From: Bacillus sp. FJAT-26390 | GTDB lineage: Bacteria; Bacillota; Bacilli; Paenibacillales; Paenibacillaceae | Direction of reading: 5' to 3' | Assembly: GCF_001682865.1 (NCBI RefSeq) | Contig: NZ_MAQX01000001.1 | Location: forward strand, 1 to 64,000 | Length of the DNA: 64,000 nucleotides | In this document: positions 55,382 to 63,948 of the stretch, piece after piece | Position numbering within the stretch: position 1 is the stretch's first letter | Layout of the letters: each line of letters opens with the position of its first letter | Translations under genes and position numbers: made by a program | The notes under the pieces: generated by a model | What the model saw: only the letters and a program-made list of their open reading frames with translations | The model's database searches: none | What the model was told of the DNA's origin: nothing

Positions 55382-55876
55382 ATGAATATCGTTCTTATAG
55401 GTATGTCTGGAGCTGGTAAAAGCACTTTAGGTGTGTTGCTTGCAAAGGCTTTAGGAATGGATTACGTGGATACAGATATTGTTATACAACAACATGAAGG
55501 TAGGTTGTTGCAAGCTATCATTGATCATGATGGCATTGAAAAATTTATGGAAGTCGAAGAAAAAATAGTGTCAGAATTGCAACTGAAAAATTGCATTATA
55601 TCTACAGGCGGAAGCGTTATCTATTCCGAAAAAGCGATGAATGCCCTTAAACAGGAGGGAAAGATTATTTATTTACATGTCCACTATGAAGAAATAAAAA
55701 AGAGGCTGCTAAACATAACAACCAGAGGGATTGTGATGAAGAAAGGAAATAGCCTTAAGGACGTTTACGAGGAAAGAGTTCCGCTATATTTAAAGTATTG
55801 CGATAAAACGTTTGACTGCTCAAATAAGGATATAGAACATTGTGTCAGTGAAATCATAGAGAAATACATACGATAG
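55382..55876 (+). CDS. shikimate kinase-like P-loop enzyme
   Basis: 164 residues. Walker A GMSGAGKST (7-15), then MDYVDTDIVIQQHEGRLLQAIIDHDG (shikimate-kinase-type D-x-D region), STGGSVIYSEKAMNALKQEGKIIYLHV and YEERVPLYLKYCDKTFDC. The usual Arg of the substrate site (F-R-x-x-E) is replaced (KFMEVEEK), so it may phosphorylate another metabolite. ATG 55382 follows GCGAGGAATAAT. 69 bases after the VOC gene. Confidence 0.82.
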   Translation: MNIVLIGMSGAGKSTLGVLLAKALGMDYVDTDIVIQQHEGRLLQAIIDHDGIEKFMEVEEKIVSELQLKNCIISTGGSVIYSEKAMNALKQEGKIIYLHVHYEEIKKRLLNITTRGIVMKKGNSLKDVYEERVPLYLKYCDKTFDCSNKDIEHCVSEIIEKYIR

Positions 55877-56042
55877 TCCAAGAGCAGCCTGAAAAAAGTA
55901 CAACGGATACACGGTAATTTACTCAGCAGCCATCCTGCAGAATCATTGGAGGCTATCGCCTTCCATGTCAATCGTACAGGCCGGATTGCCATCCTGCGAA
56001 TACAATAAGGTGTATTCCAAAAATGGGAAGGGGATAATTATT

Positions 56043-56333
56043 GTGAGCCGTAATAACTACTATAACATGAACAATGTAGGCGGCATAAATGACGCTGAGT
56101 TTTGTCCCGATTGTCCAACGCAGACGATCTATGATCCTCCAATTACGCAATACGAGGACTACTACCATCCGCAGCTTGTGAATGTCGTTCAAAATATTGA
56201 AACGGTAAAGCAGCATCATTGCTGCCCTGTTTATAAGCACTATTACACGCATACGGAGAAAAACGTAATGGTTTCGAGCGTGAACCGCGGGAAACATGCA
56301 AAAATATCTTCCAAGAAACGTTCGAAAAAATAG
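56043..56333 (+). CDS. CotD-like spore coat protein, second copy
   Basis: 96 residues from GTG 56043 (GGAAGGGGATAATTATT before it). Compared with copy 1 it lacks one MNN unit at the start and changes a few residues, keeping CPDCPTQTIYDPPITQYEDY, KQHHCCPVYKHYYTHTEKN and the basic KKRSKK end. Same expected role in the spore coat. The longer frame upstream belongs to the leader and is not translated. Confidence 0.8.
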   Translation: MSRNNYYNMNNVGGINDAEFCPDCPTQTIYDPPITQYEDYYHPQLVNVVQNIETVKQHHCCPVYKHYYTHTEKNVMVSSVNRGKHAKISSKKRSKK

Positions 56334-56352
56334 TTTTTTAATCGATATATTG

Positions 56353-56403
56353 ACCTGTAAGAACGGACGCTTCGAATGAAGCCGTTATCTTACGGGTCTT
56401 TCA
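56353..56403 (+). terminator. terminator after CotD-like gene 2
   Basis: GACCTGTAAGA pairs with TCTTACGGGTC (one wobble) and is followed by TTTC. Confidence 0.65.
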
Positions 56404-56451
56404 TTTTGATTATGCATCTAGCTCTAATTACGAAAAATAATGCATAAACGC

Positions 56452-56482
56452 TTGACTTAGAGTTAACTCCAAGAAGTAAACT
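56452..56482 (+). promoter_or_regulatory. MerR-type promoter/operator before aldo/keto reductase
   Basis: TTGACT (56452-56457), 19-base spacer and TAAACT (56477-56482). CTTAGAGTTAACTCCAAG (56456-56473) is a near-perfect palindrome and matches the MFS promoter at 53.54 kb. Confidence 0.7.
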
Positions 56483-56527
56483 ACAGCTGAAGGAAACCAT
56501 ATCGATTTGAAAGTGAGGAACAATGAA

Positions 56528-57514
56528 ATGGAATATGTGAAACTCGGAAATACAGGGTTGGATGTTTCCCGGCTTTGCCTTGGCTGTATGAGCTTTGGCG
56601 TAGCGGAGCGGTGGGTTCATCCTTGGGTACTTGATGAAGAGCGCAGCCGTCCAATTATAAAAAAAGCATTGGACCTTGGCATTAATTTTTTTGATACGGC
56701 GAATGTATATGCAGACGGAACAAGCGAAGAAATGGTTGGCCAAGCTTTAAAGGATTATGCCAAACGTGATGAAATCGTCCTCGCGACAAAGGTTCATTTC
56801 CGTATGCATCAAGGTCCCAATGGTGCTGGACTTTCCCGAAAGGCAATCATGAGCGAAATAGATAAGAGCCTTAAGAGACTGGGTACGGATTATGTTGACC
56901 TCTATCAAATCCATCGCTGGGATTACAATACTCCCATTGAAGAAACGATGGAAGCCTTGCATGATGTTGTGAAGGCTGGGAAGGCAAGATACATAGGCGC
57001 TTCTGCCATGCACGCATGGCAGTTCCTAAAGGCATTGCACGTTGCCGAGAAAAATGGGTGGACCCGATTTGTATCGATGCAGAATCATTTAAACCTCATA
57101 TACCGTGAAGAAGAAAGAGAGATGCTTCCTCTCTGTAAGGAAGAGAAAATCGGCGTGATTCCTTACAGCCCTCTCGCTTCAGGAAGGTTGACGCGTGATT
57201 GGTCGGAAACAACACACCGTTTCGAAACCGACCAAGTTCAAAAATCTAAATACGATGCAACTGCAAATACTGACCGATTAATCGTAGAGCGGGTTGCAGC
57301 AATCGCAGAAAAACGTGGCGTTCCCCGCGCTCAAATTGCGCTTGCCTGGTTGTTGCAGAAAGAACCGGTAACAGCTCCGATTATCGGTGCTACGAAAATG
57401 TCCCATCTCGAGGATGCGGTAGCAGCTCTAGCTATTACATTAACGCAAGAGGAAATTGCGTCGCTGGAAGAGCCGTATGTTCCTCATCCGGTAGTTGGCC
57501 CTGTTATGCAATGA
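56528..57514 (+). CDS. aldo/keto reductase
   Basis: 328 residues. LGNTGLDVSRLCLGCMSFG, ALDLGINFFDTANVYADGTSEEMVGQAL (catalytic Asp and Tyr), LATKVHFRM (Lys), DYVDLYQIHRWD (His) and the cofactor end AQIALAWLLQKEPVTAPIIGATKMSHLEDAV. Matches the AKR group related to YakC/Tas-type reductases. ATG 56528 follows AGTGAGG. Probably reduces a toxic aldehyde or ketone with NADPH; its promoter suggests electrophile-type MerR induction. Confidence 0.92.
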   Translation: MEYVKLGNTGLDVSRLCLGCMSFGVAERWVHPWVLDEERSRPIIKKALDLGINFFDTANVYADGTSEEMVGQALKDYAKRDEIVLATKVHFRMHQGPNGAGLSRKAIMSEIDKSLKRLGTDYVDLYQIHRWDYNTPIEETMEALHDVVKAGKARYIGASAMHAWQFLKALHVAEKNGWTRFVSMQNHLNLIYREEEREMLPLCKEEKIGVIPYSPLASGRLTRDWSETTHRFETDQVQKSKYDATANTDRLIVERVAAIAEKRGVPRAQIALAWLLQKEPVTAPIIGATKMSHLEDAVAALAITLTQEEIASLEEPYVPHPVVGPVMQ

Positions 57515-57606
57515 CGGTTTGATATAGGGAACGGCAAGAACGCCTTGCTTTTGTAGAAACAAATCGGGCGAGGACATCGAAAGATTTTTTTTTATGCAAA
57601 ATAAAT

Positions 57607-57651
57607 AAAAGCCATGGGCGCAGACCATAGTTGATCGGCGCTCATGGCTTT
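57607..57651 (-). terminator. bidirectional terminator between AKR and TerD-vWA genes
   Basis: AAAGCCATG-GCGC pairs with GCGC-CATGGCTTT. On the minus strand it runs into TTTTATTTATT, 20 bases after the TerD-vWA stop. Confidence 0.7.
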
Positions 57652-57670
57652 CTTCATGTCCTGCAGCCTG

Positions 57671-59017
57671 TTAGGGGCTGATGATCCCTTTGGCTCGTGC
57701 GTCTTTTAGCCACTGCGGGTATTCGTCAAATAAGCGGTCGTACAGATCCTCGTCACTTACCTTGTCCAAATCATCGAGCGCAAAAAAATCGGCGTTATCG
57801 AGCACGCGCCCCCGCAAATCATCGAGCTTGCGCAGCACTCCGAAATCGGCATTACCGAGGCCGACAAATTGCCAAAATATATTTTGGCCGGAGCTGTCAA
57901 TAAGCAGCTTGGAAATTTTTTGAGTCTCATAGATGCCGCCGTCGCTGAAGAAAACAACATAGGTTGGCATGCTTGAAGGCTCTTCTTTCGTATATTTCTT
58001 GATAATATCCGCCATGACGACAGGCTCATTGTTTCCTGCGCCAAGGCCTCCGAATAAGCGAGGGACGGGATATGTATTTTTGACGTAATTCTCATATTCA
58101 TTTTCATTGACGCTTTTCATCCTTTGGCTCTTGGAGGCAAAGAACCAGACATCCATCATGCCATCGTCATCCATACTGGCGGCTACCGCGAGCACCCGCT
58201 CGAATGCGCGCTGCACAACGCCGCTCTCGTAGAGTCCATACATGGAGCCGGAGGCATCAAATATAACAGCTACGCGCGCTTTTTCCTGCTCGATATTTTT
58301 TTTGCGGAGCGAAATAGACACCTTTTGCTTCAGCAAATCGATTTTGTTTAAGTTGATTTTGGTTGGCGCGGCGCTTGCTGAGGCACTCGCTGCCTCGGAG
58401 CGGGAAGCTTCGATGACTGAGGAAGCATTTGCGCGCGCCTGTTCAGCTTGAACCGACGGAGCTGCTGGGGAGGGGCTGCTGCTGGTGTCCTCTTCATCGG
58501 CAACGTTTACGCCGTGAGCTTCCGCAAGCGGCTTCAATCCGCCATGGAATCCCCGTCCCACCGCGCGAAGCTTGAACCCGCTTGAATGACGGTACAACTC
58601 GGCCAGCACTAGCGAGGTTTCAGCATTTCCTTCCGTTATTTCATAGACAACCTCATTCACCGGGGTTGCGGCAGTGATCCGGCACCCGCTTACATCTGCG
58701 AACGTTCCCGGTCCATCAAGGGTAATTGCAAATACGCATTTTTGAATCGGAGACGATTGCAGGGCTGAAAGATTGATCATAAATTCACTGTTCAGTTTAT
58801 CTTGTGGGTTGAATTGCACGATGCGGCCGGGATCGGACGGCTGGTTATAAAATACGAAATAATCATCCGAGGATACTTTGCCGTCAGAGCCTACCATAAA
58901 GCAGCTGACGTCGAGCTCAGCTGGTGATTGCTTGCAGGAAACGGTAATTTTCACCGTGGACGCCTCACCTAGCGGAGCATTTGCGCCCGTTATTAATTGA
59001 ATTGTAGAAGAACTCAT
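57671..59017 (-). CDS. TerD domain-vWA protein (TerF-like)
   Basis: 448 residues. TerD beta-sandwich at 1-165 (ELDVSCFMVGSDGKVSSDDYFVFYNQP, SLVLAELYRHSSGFKLRAVGRGFHGGL), an Ala/Ser-rich linker at 175-218, and a von Willebrand A domain from about 248 with the metal site D254-S256-S258 (VIFDASGSM). Usually encoded with TerC/TerD/TerE in tellurite-resistance or calcium-stress operons; none is present here. Start ATG follows AAGGAGAGTGAATGT. Likely a stand-alone Ca-binding scaffold protein. Confidence 0.9.
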   Translation of the reverse strand: MSSSTIQLITGANAPLGEASTVKITVSCKQSPAELDVSCFMVGSDGKVSSDDYFVFYNQPSDPGRIVQFNPQDKLNSEFMINLSALQSSPIQKCVFAITLDGPGTFADVSGCRITAATPVNEVVYEITEGNAETSLVLAELYRHSSGFKLRAVGRGFHGGLKPLAEAHGVNVADEEDTSSSPSPAAPSVQAEQARANASSVIEASRSEAASASASAAPTKINLNKIDLLKQKVSISLRKKNIEQEKARVAVIFDASGSMYGLYESGVVQRAFERVLAVAASMDDDGMMDVWFFASKSQRMKSVNENEYENYVKNTYPVPRLFGGLGAGNNEPVVMADIIKKYTKEEPSSMPTYVVFFSDGGIYETQKISKLLIDSSGQNIFWQFVGLGNADFGVLRKLDDLRGRVLDNADFFALDDLDKVSDEDLYDRLFDEYPQWLKDARAKGIISP

Positions 59018-59229
59018 ACATTCACTCTCCTTGTCTCATTTTGAGATTTGAAGGGATAACCTGTATATTATGGAAACCCTACACTGTAATGGTTGAATTA
59101 TATCATAGGATCGAATAGAGGACTATTTTGCTAGGGGGTATGAATTTAAAGATTCATATAGGGGATAAAACGATCGGCATTGCAATAGGTTCTTGGAATA
59201 AGAGGCAGGCTTTCGGGAAACAGCGCATC

Positions 59230-59799
59230 TTAATAATCTAGAAGGCGTCCATTATCATGCCATTGACCGTACATTTTATTTTCTTTCGTGTTCGTTAAAA
59301 ATTTGTCTAATCTACTCTTAAATAATTCCGGCTGATTTTTTATGCTTTGTATCGTATCGATCCGAACTCTTTGATAGAGAGCTGGAAATGCCACGAAATT
59401 CTCATATCGTTGCCTATCCTCTTTTAGCCCTTGCTCGATAACGCGATCTATTTTAAAAGAATCGTGACCCATGTCAGGAAGCGCCTTTCTTCCTTCGTCT
59501 CTCATTAACCCCAGCTTTTCGAGGCGGCGGACACGTTCTTTATTCAATTCTGTCCATGAACTTTTTTTGCTTCTAGGAGACAGCCTCTGCGCCAGCTCCG
59601 TCTCAGATATTTTCTTTTTGACCCCATCGATCCATCCAACGCACAAAGATTCTTCGACCGCGTCCAAATAAAGCAACGTATCGGGGTTTGGGGTCATGCT
59701 GACGACTACCCAACAAGCTTTTTCAGTCCTACTATTTTCCTGTAGCCAAATCCTCAAATCTTCTCTCGAGTTTACTGCAAGTAGATTTTCAATTTCCAT
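59230..59799 (-). CDS. YdeI/OmdA-like (bacteriocin-protection type) protein
   Basis: 189 residues. LLAVNSREDLRIWLQENSRTEKACWVV, YLDAVEESLCVGWIDGVKK, LAQRLSPRSKKSSWTELNKERVRRLEKLGLM and the C-terminal YENFVAFPALYQRVRIDTIQS match the OmdA/YdeI family. Molecular role unclear; some members protect against envelope stress or bacteriocins. Start ATG at 59799. Confidence 0.85.
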   Translation of the reverse strand: MEIENLLAVNSREDLRIWLQENSRTEKACWVVVSMTPNPDTLLYLDAVEESLCVGWIDGVKKKISETELAQRLSPRSKKSSWTELNKERVRRLEKLGLMRDEGRKALPDMGHDSFKIDRVIEQGLKEDRQRYENFVAFPALYQRVRIDTIQSIKNQPELFKSRLDKFLTNTKENKMYGQWHDNGRLLDY

Positions 59800-59907
59800 C
59801 GATAAAATACATTCTCCTCTCTAGGTATGGCGAGTAATTATATTCATTTGTTTATAATAACAAAAGAAGTATGACAACAGTCTGTCATACATATCCGCCT
59901 TATTCAA

Positions 59908-61365
59908 CTAGCCAAGCCGATTCCAAACCTCGCTCATCCTCTCAATCCCCATTGTCAAATCATCGTCCGTGAGGTGAGAGAAGCCGAGGCTTATGCCTAT
60001 CCTATCGCGGATTGACCGATCTCGCGCCCACTCGACGCCTGCTTCCCGGCAAGCCTTTTCGTATGCTTCATACTGCTCATGAGTCGCTGTCCACCATCCG
60101 AATAGATGCAGGCCCGCATCGCCCTCAATCCAGCGGATCGGAACAGGCAGTCGTTTCAAGGCGTCGCGCAAAAGAGTGAATTTGTGGCTGTAGCTTCGCT
60201 TCATTCGTCGCAGATGCCTTTCGTAAAGGCCGCTGCTCATGAACGCGGCTAATGCGCGCTGCTCTAGAATCGCGCTTGGATGCGGCTCATATAGCGCTTT
60301 CGCTCTAGCAAAGGGCTGGGCTAAAACAGCCGGCAGCACAACAAAGCCAAGCCTTATATCCGTCATCATCGTTTTGGAAAAAGTGCCTGTGTATAGCACA
60401 AGCTCACCCGATTTGTCCAAGCTTTTGAACGTCTCGATCGGCTTGCCCCGATGACGGAATTCACTGTCGTATTCATCCTCGACGATAAATGCGTTTTGTT
60501 CGGCAGCCCATAAGAGCAGCTGCTGCCTTCGCTCCATGCTCAGCACCGCTCCCGTCGGGTATTGGCGATTGGGGGTGACGAACAGCAGCTTGGCATCCCA
60601 AGGTTGCGGAACCAGTCCTTGGTCATCAACCGCGCCTTCAATCAGCTTTGCACCTGCTGCAAGCACCGCTGCCTGAATCCCGCGATAACCGGGGCTTTCC
60701 GCTACGACTGCATCCCCGTGGCCAGTTAAAAGCTGCGTCAACAGGGCAATTGCTTGCATCGATCCGTTTACGATCGCGATTTGTTCCGCATCCGTTACAA
60801 TCCCCCGGCTGCGCTGCAAATGTTTGGCGATGGCTTCGCGAAGCGCCTGCACGCCAAGCGGCTTATGGGCATCGACGCTTGTTTTTTCCGTCATCGTTCT
60901 TGCTTCTTCATACAGGCATCGATTCCAAGCTTCCTTCGAGAACGGGCTCATGCCAGTTATCCCGAGTTGAAAAGATACCGTCCCGGAAGAGTTGGACGCC
61001 CCCTGAATACGGCTTTGTGCTTCCTGCCCCCATATGGCCGGATTTGCAAGCCGATCTCCCCAGTTAGACAATCGCACTTCTCTTTTGGCAGAAGGCAGAA
61101 CTGACGTATGTGCAGGCTGAAAACTGACGTAAGTGCCGCTGCCGACTACAGGAGCAACATACCCTTCCGCCGTGAGCGCCTCAAGCACATTCGAGACCGT
61201 ACCGCGTGAAAATCCATGCATCCGCGCCAGTTCCCGACTGGAGGGCAGCCTATCCCCATGAGCCAGCTTTCCTTCCATCATCATATCCCGCAGCGCATGA
61301 TACAAAATCTCATACTTGGTCGTGTAACGCTTTATATACGGCTCCAAGGCTATATAAATAGGCAT
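59908..61365 (-). CDS. MocR family regulator (GntR + aminotransferase domain)
   Basis: 485 residues. GntR winged helix at 1-75 (ILYHALRDMMMEGKLAHGDRLPSSRELARMHGFSRGTVSNVLEALTAEGYV) joined to a fold-type I aminotransferase-like domain (GVQALREAIAKHLQRSRG, VAESPGYRG, VEDEYDSEFRH) with the PLP lysine in YTGTFSKTM. Such proteins sense PLP or a PLP adduct. Start ATG follows GCAGGTGAGCTTTC. Divergent from a GNAT gene with repeated GATCC half-sites in between, so it likely regulates that gene. Confidence 0.92.
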   Translation of the reverse strand: MPIYIALEPYIKRYTTKYEILYHALRDMMMEGKLAHGDRLPSSRELARMHGFSRGTVSNVLEALTAEGYVAPVVGSGTYVSFQPAHTSVLPSAKREVRLSNWGDRLANPAIWGQEAQSRIQGASNSSGTVSFQLGITGMSPFSKEAWNRCLYEEARTMTEKTSVDAHKPLGVQALREAIAKHLQRSRGIVTDAEQIAIVNGSMQAIALLTQLLTGHGDAVVAESPGYRGIQAAVLAAGAKLIEGAVDDQGLVPQPWDAKLLFVTPNRQYPTGAVLSMERRQQLLLWAAEQNAFIVEDEYDSEFRHRGKPIETFKSLDKSGELVLYTGTFSKTMMTDIRLGFVVLPAVLAQPFARAKALYEPHPSAILEQRALAAFMSSGLYERHLRRMKRSYSHKFTLLRDALKRLPVPIRWIEGDAGLHLFGWWTATHEQYEAYEKACREAGVEWARDRSIRDRIGISLGFSHLTDDDLTMGIERMSEVWNRLG

Positions 61366-61405
61366 GAAAGCTCACCTGCCTTTACTAAAGTGGTCTAATG
61401 AAATT

Positions 61406-61449
61406 GATCCGAAATGGATCTATTACCGATCCGATATCCGTCTTATAAT
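61406..61449 (+). promoter_or_regulatory. candidate MocR operator and promoter
   Basis: GATCC (61406), GGATC (61416) and GATCC (61428) half-sites lie upstream of TATAAT at 61444-61449. No good -35 is present, as expected for an activator-dependent promoter of the GNAT gene. Confidence 0.5.
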
Positions 61450-61547
61450 GACAACAATCTCACATATCCGGTAAAGAAGCAATACGGAATCAATCCCATG
61501 CCGGATTTAGGCTGATGTCCTAAAATATACAATCGGAGGTCAAGGTA

Positions 61548-62132
61548 ATGACAACAGATACAATCGAATTGCAAGGAACTCGGGCCAAGCTGACCTTGCT
61601 AATGGAGCAGCATGCCGAGATGCTGCTTGAAGCGGCGAAGGATACCCCGATATGGGGCGTGTCATTGAAGGGAATTGTTACGTTGGCTGACGCGAAGCAG
61701 TACATTGGCCAAGCCAAAATAGAAGAGGCTGCGGGAACCTGCATCCCTTTTGTTATCTGGGATACGGCTCAGCAAAAAATCGTAGGAAGCACCCGCTTTT
61801 TCGATATATCAGCAGAGCATCGAGGCTTGGAAATCGGCTATACGTGGATGAATAGGGGCGTATGGCGGACAAGGGTGAATACCGAGTGCAAGTATTTGCT
61901 GCTGCGCGAAGCATTCGAGCAACGCAGCATGATCAGAGTGCAGCTAAAGGCGGATCTTCGCAATACAAGATCTCAAGCAGCCATCGAGCGCATTGGCGGG
62001 GTAAAAGAAGGGGTGCTGCGCAATCATCGCGTACTGAATGACGGCTATATTCGGGATACGGTGATGTACAGCATTACGAATCAGGAATGGCCAGCGGTCA
62101 AAGCAAAACTGGAGTCTTTTCTCTCCCAGTAG
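61548..62132 (+). CDS. GNAT acetyltransferase, RimJ/RimL type
   Basis: 194 residues: IELQGTRAKLTLLMEQHAEMLLEAA, FFDISAEHRGLEIGYTWMNRGVWRTRVNTECKYLLLREAFE (acetyl-CoA site, slightly unusual) and LRNTRSQAAIERIGGVKEGVLRNHRVLNDG. Substrate unknown; common as the divergent partner of MocR genes. Start ATG follows CGGAGGTCAAGGTA. Confidence 0.9.
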   Translation: MTTDTIELQGTRAKLTLLMEQHAEMLLEAAKDTPIWGVSLKGIVTLADAKQYIGQAKIEEAAGTCIPFVIWDTAQQKIVGSTRFFDISAEHRGLEIGYTWMNRGVWRTRVNTECKYLLLREAFEQRSMIRVQLKADLRNTRSQAAIERIGGVKEGVLRNHRVLNDGYIRDTVMYSITNQEWPAVKAKLESFLSQ

Positions 62133-62191
62133 CGATGCGGCAAGCGCCTTTCTTTTGCAGAGCAGCCTCGAATCCGTCTACGAAATAGGAA

Positions 62192-62219
62192 AACCCGACC
62201 TGCATAGGTCGGGTTTTTT
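62192..62219 (+). terminator. intrinsic terminator after GNAT gene
   Basis: AACCCGACCT-GCAT-AGGTCGGGTT followed by TTTTT. It may serve both this gene and the convergent reductase. Confidence 0.85.
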
Positions 62220-62250
62220 GAATGTTTTCGCTAGCCTAAGGCCATTTCAG

Positions 62251-62892
62251 TTATTCAGCTTCGCCAACAAGCGTAAATCTTTGGTTAACATGCTGCGGCT
62301 TTTCAATTTCATCCAAGACAGCGATCGCATAGTCAGCATAACTAACATAACTTTGACCCTTGCTATTTAAAATCACATGATCTAGTCCAAGCTTATAAGC
62401 ACCCGTTCTTTTTCCTTCGGGGTCAAAAAATCCAGCAGGGCTAATATAAGTCCATGTAATCGAATCCGTATCTTGCAATTCCTCAAGTTGTTTCCCCGCA
62501 TTAGAGGCAGTCGGATATACAAAGTCAGGGAACTCAGGCGTGTCCATTAGTTTTGTCGTTTTTTGCTCGTCGACAAACAGGCTTCCGGCTCCTCCCACAA
62601 CGATTAATTTCGTATCCGGCGCATCTTTCAGCGCTTGGACCAGCGCTCTTCCGGATTCGATATAAAGATGCTCTTCTCCGTCCGGCGCTTTAAATGTGTT
62701 TACTACAATATCGAATGCTTTAAGATCCGACGATGTAAGGTCAAAAATATCTTTCTCAAGAACGTTAACGTCTTTTTCTGTCATTTTTGCGGCATTTCTT
62801 ACGATGGCAGTTACTTCATGTCCTCTATTTAGAGCTTCTTTCATGATCAGGCTTCCAACTTTGCCGTTTGCGCCGATGATTCCTATTTTCAT
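62251..62892 (-). CDS. NAD(P)H-binding reductase, YwnB-like
   Basis: 213 residues. GIIGANGKVGSLIMKEALNRGHEVTAIVRN (Rossmann motif and basic NADP loop), FDIVVNTFKAP, LIVVGGAGSLFVD and WTYISPAGFFDPEGKRTG as in YwnB/YtfG-type atypical SDR proteins. ATG 62892 follows GGAGGAAATAAA; the frame opens at TTG 62907 without its own site. Divergent from an HxlR regulator. Confidence 0.9.
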   Translation of the reverse strand: MKIGIIGANGKVGSLIMKEALNRGHEVTAIVRNAAKMTEKDVNVLEKDIFDLTSSDLKAFDIVVNTFKAPDGEEHLYIESGRALVQALKDAPDTKLIVVGGAGSLFVDEQKTTKLMDTPEFPDFVYPTASNAGKQLEELQDTDSITWTYISPAGFFDPEGKRTGAYKLGLDHVILNSKGQSYVSYADYAIAVLDEIEKPQHVNQRFTLVGEAE

Positions 62893-62979
62893 TTTTATTT
62901 CCTCCAATGGTTATTTGTAATTTGTATAATGAACCATGATCTTATATTATAATAGTAGCTGTATTTTTGTAAGTAGTCA

Positions 62980-63006
62980 TGTTTTTATAACATAGTCATA
63001 AAAACA
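62980..63006. promoter_or_regulatory. candidate HxlR operator
   Basis: TGTTTTTAT and ATAAAAACA form a perfect 9-bp inverted repeat separated by 9 bases, in the gap between the divergent reductase and HxlR genes. Confidence 0.6.
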
Positions 63007-63035
63007 GAACCATTGGGAAGTAGGAGGGATTTATC

Positions 63036-63392
63036 ATGGCTCGAACTTCGTTTCAGGGTGAAATTCCCGTAGAGCAAATTGAGGTTTGCCCGGTTACGGA
63101 AACTCAAAATGTAATTGCAGGCAAATGGAAAATTATTATTCTTTGGCACTTGAGACAAACAAGGAGATTTGGTGAGCTGCAAAGATTGGTTCCTGGAATA
63201 TCCAAAGGAATACTGACCAATCAATTGAGGGAATTAGAAAAAGATCAAATGATTGCAAGGAAAGTGTTCCATGAGGTACCACCAAAAGTAGAATATTCGC
63301 TAACAAATGCAGGAAAAAGTTTTATACCCATATTAGAGAGTATGGGTGAGTGGGGCAAGAAATATGCAACAAGCAAAAAGAGCAATCGATAA
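63036..63392 (+). CDS. HxlR family regulator
   Basis: 118 residues. VCPVTETQNVIAGKWKIIILWHL (conserved Cys near residue 20 and GKWK), FGELQRLVPGISKGILTNQLRELEKDQMI (helix-turn-helix) and VEYSLTNAGKSFIPILESMGEWG (wing). The Cys senses quinones or aldehydes in relatives such as YodB/HypR. ATG follows AGTAGGAGGGATTTATC. Likely controls the divergent YwnB-like gene through the 62.98 kb inverted repeat. Confidence 0.92.
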   Translation: MARTSFQGEIPVEQIEVCPVTETQNVIAGKWKIIILWHLRQTRRFGELQRLVPGISKGILTNQLRELEKDQMIARKVFHEVPPKVEYSLTNAGKSFIPILESMGEWGKKYATSKKSNR

Positions 63393-63465
63393 GAAATATT
63401 TTGCTATCCGGTATGTTAAAATGATCTGAAACGGAGCAAGGAACCAAACGAGAAGAGGTGTAATA

Positions 63466-63864
63466 ATGGGTGCTTTGGGGTCTATGAATGTCGATGTTAT
63501 TACGTTGTTCGTTGAGGATCTGCAGGAATCAAAATCATTCTATCAACAGGTGTTCGGCCTTTCAGTCGTGTTTGAAGACGACAACTCTGCAGTATTCAAT
63601 TTCGGCAATATGAGCATTAATTTGCTTAAAGTGGCTGAGGCGTGGGGGCTAATCGATCCCGGGGCGGTCGCAAAACGTGAGGACGGGGCGCGTTTCCAGT
63701 TCACTATCCGTGTGGATGATGTGGATGCCGTCTGCACCGAACTGAATACACGGGGAGTCGCCATTCTAAACGGTCCGATGAACCGGCCTTGGGGAGTTCG
63801 AACGGTAAGCTTTGCTGATCCGAGCGGACATATTTGGGAGATCGCGCAGGAATTAAATAAGTAG
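63466..63864 (+). CDS. VOC (glyoxalase-like) protein
   Basis: 132 residues: MNVDVITLFVEDLQESKSFYQQVFGLSVVFEDDNSAVFNFGNMSINLLKV, FTIRVDDVDAVCTELNTRGVAILNGPMNRPWGVRTVSFADPSGHIWEIAQEL. Possible metal ligands are the late Glu (WEIA) and His (GHIW). Start ATG follows AAGAGGTGTAATA. 73 bases behind the HxlR gene on the same strand. Confidence 0.88.
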   Translation: MGALGSMNVDVITLFVEDLQESKSFYQQVFGLSVVFEDDNSAVFNFGNMSINLLKVAEAWGLIDPGAVAKREDGARFQFTIRVDDVDAVCTELNTRGVAILNGPMNRPWGVRTVSFADPSGHIWEIAQELNK

Positions 63865-63915
63865 AAAATAGTATTGTACCTCGGAAGTCTTTCTATCCAG
63901 CATCTTATAAACAAA

Positions 63916-63948
63916 ACGGCTTCGCCCCTACGGCGAAGCCGTCTTGCT
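63916..63948 (+). terminator. intrinsic terminator after VOC gene
   Basis: ACGGCTTCGCC-CCTAC-GGCGAAGCCGT followed by CTTGCTTT. Confidence 0.7.

Larger units (their letters stand above)
55948..56403 (+). repeat. duplicated CotD-like unit, copy 2
   Basis: Same leader, gene and terminator as copy 1 about 5.5 kb away, in the same orientation, with scattered substitutions and a short deletion in the Asn/Met-rich start of the gene. Confidence 0.75.
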
